Source of the DNA: Nematostella vectensis
Taxonomy: Eukaryota; Cnidaria; Anthozoa; Actiniaria; Edwardsiidae
NCBI RefSeq assembly: GCF_932526225.1
Contig: NC_064043.1
Coordinates: 16,513,939-16,577,938 of the forward strand
DNA: 64,000 bases
Reading direction: 5' to 3'
Positions 58,881 to 64,000 of the stretch are shown here, in pieces. The notes below the pieces were generated by a model. The model did no database searches. It saw only the letters and a list, made by a program, of their open reading frames with translations, and was not told the origin of the DNA. How positions within the stretch are numbered: position 1 is the stretch's first letter; every line of letters begins with the position of its first letter. The position numbers and the translations under genes are program-made.

Positions 58881-60072
58881 TTTTTTTAAGTGCACCAGTC
58901 CTTTAGATTCAACTGAGGAGTTCCAAATAAGAAATTTCAAAATCGCTCAAAATTGGTTTAAAGTTAGCCCCTGGTTCTCTTATCATGGTTAAAAAGTTTA
59001 ATAAATATTTTTCGAGAAATTCCGAATTTACGATTTTGCCTATAAAATCGCCGATTTGGGGGCATTTTTCACCTTTCGTAAAAAATCGCAAAATATTCTT
59101 TAAATATACGCGGAATTAAAAATAGCGATACAGATCCTTAGAAAGAAAAGGTTAAGGTATAAATCGAGTGGTTTCTTTACTTTTTCCGGCAAAACAAAGT
59201 ATATTTCATTGCTGTCTAAACATGTCAATAAAAAATGTCGACTTGAATAATAGCTTAAATTAGGGGCTTATAAAACCGGTGGTACATGGATTTTCGCAGA
59301 AATTTTGCACTTTGAGCAAACATTGGTGTTATTTCTTTCGATTCAGCAAATAAAAAATTGGGGGAATCAAATTCCCGAATTAAAATGAAGCCGAACGCAA
59401 CCCCATGTCGAGCTCAAATAACAAGCGATTTTCTTGACAGCCGTCTTTATTAGATACACATACCTGTTTGTACAGGAGACAAACCACAGATAATAAACTC
59501 TACCCTTGCTGTATACTAATCTCAGATGCTGTTTAATTGTCTTGGTTCATCCTTGGAAGTTACTGGAAGTCAATAAAGACATTACAATGAAAAATATTTA
59601 CTATTTTGTACAGACTTCAGTTCAGAACGCCTGCCGGAATGGCAAACGTTCTCACGTTGCCTTTCGCTCGATCGTTTTCGTTTCATTCCATTTAATTTTG
59701 CCTACTTTTTGGCTGGTGTCAGAACCTGATAGTTTTGCCTTCAGTATTGCATTTGTTTCTACATTTTTCGTAACCGCACGGTAAATGTCAAGTTCCGACG
59801 GTTACAGAATAAAAATAAATAAACACATTAGAAAGTATGCAAGATGCAGACAACATAAAAGCAAAAACAATATAGGTAATAAGGGTTGCATTTCTTTTTT
59901 CGAAGAGAAAATTCTTTTGTAATTGTAAAGTTAAAGTAGTTCTGATAATGTTGAAAAAATGTTGCTGTATCTTTGAAAAGACTAAATACACAGAATATAA
60001 AGACAAGAAAGGTCTTCTTTAGCAATATATGACAGGATAAAATTTGTCAGCCTTTATCAAATATCTCTACGC
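58881..60072. other. Upstream flank, AT-rich
   Basis: No gene recognised on either strand. Confidence 0.4.
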
Positions 60073-60338
60073 TCGCCCCATGACAGGTTCTCCAATAGGG
60101 TTCTGGATTCCGGATCCTAGTGTGTGGATTCCGGATTCCATGTGGGTTTTTTCTCGTGGATTCCGGATTCCAGCAGCATGGATTTCGGATTCCATATCTC
60201 ATTTTTTCATGGATTCCGGATTCCATATCTCATTTTTTCATGGATTCCGGATTCCATATCTCATTTTTTCATGGATTCCGGATCCCATATCTCATTTTTT
60301 CATGGATTCCGGATTCCGGATTACCTGTCATGGGGCGA
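60073..60338. mobile_element. MITE with 15-bp TIR and 6-bp target duplication
   Basis: Ends TCGCCCCATGACAGG and inverted CCTGTCATGGGGCGA are flanked on both sides by CTACGC. The interior (60,105-60,323) is a 31-bp minisatellite of TTTTTTCATGGATTCCGGAT plus TCCATATCTCA in about six copies, with extra ATTCCGG words. Confidence 0.85.
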
Positions 60339-60964
60339 CTACGCAGTCAATAAAGTAAAGAGAGAACGAAGAATATCACAGGATGTGTTATGCTCAACAT
60401 GATTGATTAGACCACGAATTCTCAAAGCAAACTCTAGAAATAAATATATCAATCCAACAAGCTAAGTGGCATTGATACAGTAACTAGACTAATACGTATT
60501 TCTGTCGTTAAGTTCTTACTTACCGTGAGGAATATACGCCTGAATTTATAGATCTTGTAAGTATTTACGTATTTACATCAAAACAAGGATATATGACTTT
60601 GATATGGCATCTTGACGTCAAACTAAAGCTGGTACGGTGTTTTAGTCTGAGCGATTGGTTATGGGAAAAAAAAAACGAACAAACGAGCATTATAAAAGCA
60701 CAACAATAAAAGAAAAATAACTTTCATATTCTCAATACAAATTGTCGTCTAAAACTCACCTTGGCAGTTTTTTTTTTCGCTTTCTGTTGTGGTTGTGTTG
60801 TTCGCTTTTGTTGTAAACTGTGAAGTTGTCGAATTTCTGCTTGCAAGGAACTCGTCGAAACAAGCGAATGATTTTTATAGCTGAAAACAGACATCAAGGC
60901 CCTTTCTTCTCAGGATCTCCTTACATTAATATAGAAGTGAATGAATATACAATGGTAGTGAAGA
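60339..60964. other. Upstream flank
   Basis: No gene recognised. Short A/T runs only. Confidence 0.4.
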
Positions 60965-61335
60965 TCCTCCATAGTCCTCCTCTATAGTCCTCTTTTTAGC
61001 TGTTGCGACGGGCGGGATTCACGAACACTCGGGTAGATTTTACTATCGGCTCGTACTTCAGACAAAACGGTTCCTAAAAGACTTCAGTCCATTAGAATCC
61101 GCATATTTTCTCATTAAATACTGCCTTTTTTTCTGTGAACATACGGGTTTTGAACTAAAACTCATAAAAGCGTAAGACCGAGTGGGGCCTGAGAGTTTCG
61201 CGGCTGGATTACTGGCTGATTTGTGACACCACAGGGTAACCGCGCGATGACCACAAAACCAAGTCGCATAGCTTACCATATTTCTATACCTATGGAGCTC
61301 CGCGTGCGGCCTGCGGCCGCGCTGGCTCCGCTATT
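60965..61335 (-). mobile_element. GCGGAGCCAGC-family repeat, copy 4 (longest)
   Basis: It holds GTCCTCTTTTTAGCTG, CTCGGGTAGATTTTACTAT, AATCCGCATATTTTCTCATT, AAAAGCGTAAGACCGAGTGG, ACCAAGTCGCATAGC and CTGCGGCCGCGCTGGCTCCG. It shares different parts with the copies at 27.9 and 30.9 kb, so it may be closest to full length. Confidence 0.75.
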
Positions 61336-64000
61336 ACGCTGTGTCTACTTGCACGGCTTCCGCTAAAGGAGGAAAAAAAACTAGCTACACGGCTGTCTCC
61401 AGTTTTCTCCAGTTTCTAATGCACGATTCTTGACTGACATTGATAATACTTGGGAAGGGTAGGGAACCTTGCTGAAAATATATTTGGTACACACATGCAC
61501 ATTTGATGGAACAATAACAGACAAACATTTTTTTCCAAGAAAGAGAGAATGTTTCAAAATAATGCCTCTAAGTAGCTATTGCTTGATTAACATAAAATTA
61601 TTGAAAAGAATTAAAATAGATACAAGGACGATACATAAACTTGATAATAGAAAAATGACCGTAAAACCACAGCTAGAAAAATCGGGCCTACTCATCACTG
61701 ACGTAGTGACAAATATTACAACGACAACACTCATACCGGATCGGTAAGCTAGTATTAATTTTTTTTATAATGATAATAATTAAGTATACTGTTCTTGGTG
61801 TGTCATGACACCGAAAAGAAAACAGGTATAAGGAAATTTTTATGTACTCTCTGCATCTGGGATGTATTCCTGCTTTGTTCAGTATACTGTACATCTTTTA
61901 TGCACACATGAAAATAACTAGAAAGATAAATTTGCATTCACGAGTTTGCTCACAGAGCCTTTGATTTATTTTCTTCAACATTTAAAACCATATCAGCACA
62001 GACTCGTACCCAGTCGTTATTTGCTGTTGCACGGACATCCACAGGAACCCTGAAGCGAAGACGGAAAACTTCCGGGGTCAGTACGCAGCTCTTAGTGCGC
62101 AGCTCTTACAAGCTGCAATTTGATTGGGCAAATGAACAATATCCGCACCTCGACACAAAGAACGAAAAGAATAAAGACAAAAGAACTCATTTGTAGAACA
62201 AAGATAATAGGAGACAAAGCAGCTGCGTACTTACTCAACTTCCGACCCTGAAACCGCATCCTGACCATCATGCATCGCGCGGCGTCTAGGTACGAGACTG
62301 ATATCACCAAACAACGCATTTCTATACATAAGCATATTGTTTTTGCCATTGAATGTGCTCCATACTTGGCTTTGCCTACACTGTTCAAAATCCCTTTCTC
62401 CCTTTCACATTGCACTACTTGATTTTCTTGTTTTGTTTTTTTTTTACTTCCTTTCAGTTGAAGGGTAATAAAAGTTATTTGGTAGAAAATACAAATATTG
62501 GCTAAACAGTTTTATCAATCTTCTTTACTATGTTTTTTAGCTTAATACTCTCTGAATTAACACTTTGTCATGGTGGTTCGTAGGAAGGCACTGACTCTCC
62601 TTGAGGAGGTCCATGGACCCATATTGAAGCATCAGGGTGTCAAGTGGTTTTATTTTATTAGCCTGGTTCAGTTTTTTATAACAAGTTTTCATTTGTAACT
62701 ATTATCTATCTTTTATTTACTTAGCTGTAATAATTAATACATCCTGCCCTAGCATCATGCCTCTTTAACTGGCAGTTTGCTTAAAATTGGGATTCACCCA
62801 CAGGCTCAAGGCTACTGTCAGTGGTTTATAAAGAAATGTATGGGTGAATTTATATGTTAGCGAAAAAATACTTTATCGTGAAAATAAAACTTTAGACGAT
62901 GTAATATTGTGTTTGAGTCTTCCTTTATTTCAATTTTGCCGATAGAATGTCAGTAAAGCGAGTTTAAAGCCCGCCACAAATTGTGTTTCTTACTCTGTAT
63001 AAAAATAGGAAAGGGTGGGAACTCCATCGGCTTACGGCTATCACACAACTACTTCGATGCCCGATAAAACTCGCAAAAATCGACAAGCCGCCAATACAGC
63101 GCCAGAACACTTTGAAAAAATACCTTAGCTTTCAATTAAACCGAGTCTCATGTCACCGATTTACGAATTTCACTCATACCTTTTTCCACTATTTACCGCC
63201 GACTGTCGAATTCACCATCTGTGCCAACAAATCGTGTGCACTTTCTGACCGAGGGGTTCTAGGAATGAGGCACTGCTCGGAGAGAAAAGCGCCTTTTTAA
63301 AAATAGTATTTAAAATGACATCAGTTAAAGTGATATATTCCTCGTGTATAGTAGTGAACAGTGTTTTTCATAGTACTATTATCATATGAATGGCTGATGG
63401 TATTATTGCATTGGTTATACTTATCCTTCTAGTTTTCTATAAAATCTAATCAGGACATTGATCTTTACAATTGATTTTGGATATCTTTATGTGTATGGCT
63501 ATTGTGTGTTATGTTCTTCATACAGTATAATGCCCACCTATACATGGCCATACACAAAATATCGAAGCACTGACTGTATGCTTGGAAATGAAACCTGTAA
63601 CAAAGAAGAGAGTTAGTTGCTTAAAGTACATGAAAATGGATTCAAATATTGAAATGCACTGGCTTGTTTTCAATTGCATAAATTTAGCGATAAAGAGATT
63701 ATTTATTGTAATTTATGAGAACCCTATGTGGGCAATTGAGATGTACATATATAAATGTACATGAGTGGTTGCCCACTTATCAGAGTATTCATTGAGAGTA
63801 ATCTTTACCATGTATACATACTTTATATAAGCGATGGTATAAGTATAAGTTACAGTTGCACAACCTCCCAGAATGAATAATTCGAAGTGTGTGTTTTTTA
63901 TTGTTTGTTTTGAGAGAGTACTACATGAATCTGAGTGTGACGTAATATGTTCTAAGGTGAATATGTCAAGGGAATTCCTTTAAACCCTACAGTTAAACTT
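61336..64000. other. Right flank, no supported gene
   Basis: Open frames up to about 107 codons exist (for example 62,983-63,300 on plus and 62,092-62,415 on minus). They show no recognisable domain and no clear splice continuation. The 5' end of a neighbouring gene cannot be excluded. Confidence 0.35.

Overview
This window reads as intron-rich, AT-rich animal DNA. An invertebrate is likely and an anthozoan cnidarian is my guess from the style of the repeats, but nothing here fixes the taxon. No bacterial gene organisation is present. Nearly the whole window is one gene on the minus strand, an orthologue of NOC3L (nucleolar complex protein 3, 60S ribosome biogenesis). Eighteen coding exons were located between the start codon at 58,598 and the stop at 6,988. 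Each has consensus splice sites and every junction keeps the reading frame, giving about 745 residues. One short conserved segment, about 24 residues in human NOC3L, was not securely placed. It should lie between 36,667 and 19,179.

Layout from left to right: 1-4,363 is a 24-bp minisatellite with a 1.9-kb higher-order duplication and an orientation switch. 4,385-6,600 is a decayed non-LTR retrotransposon on the plus strand, convergent with NOC3L. 6,988-58,598 is NOC3L. 58,600-64,000 is the upstream flank, holding a candidate promoter (CACGTG E-box, YY1-like ATGGCGG element) and miniature transposons.

The striking property is that many introns of this housekeeping gene are filled by a different private minisatellite: 37 bp plus 21 bp (7.4-12.8 kb), 26 bp (14.4-19.1 kb), 36 bp (19.4-20.3 kb), 37 bp (36.9-38.7 kb), a 150-200 bp degenerate repeat (39.4-40.45 kb), 46 bp (40.8-41.55 kb), 44 bp (41.8-42.05 kb), 42 bp (42.7-43.07 kb) and 31 bp (43.7-46.3 kb). 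The 26-bp array begins exactly at the 5' splice site of its upstream exon, so it repeats a splice-donor-like sequence roughly 180 times. The long open frames in these arrays are by-products of repeat units that lack stop codons and are not annotated as genes.

The largest intron (19.2-36.7 kb) is a transposon sink: a reverse-transcriptase fragment, several MITE families and a 4.1-kb foldback element. The foldback element's inverted arms carry a spliced, apparently captured coding fragment. Other elements include a tRNA-headed SINE at 49.9-50.2 kb with a tail-only relative at 57.9 kb.
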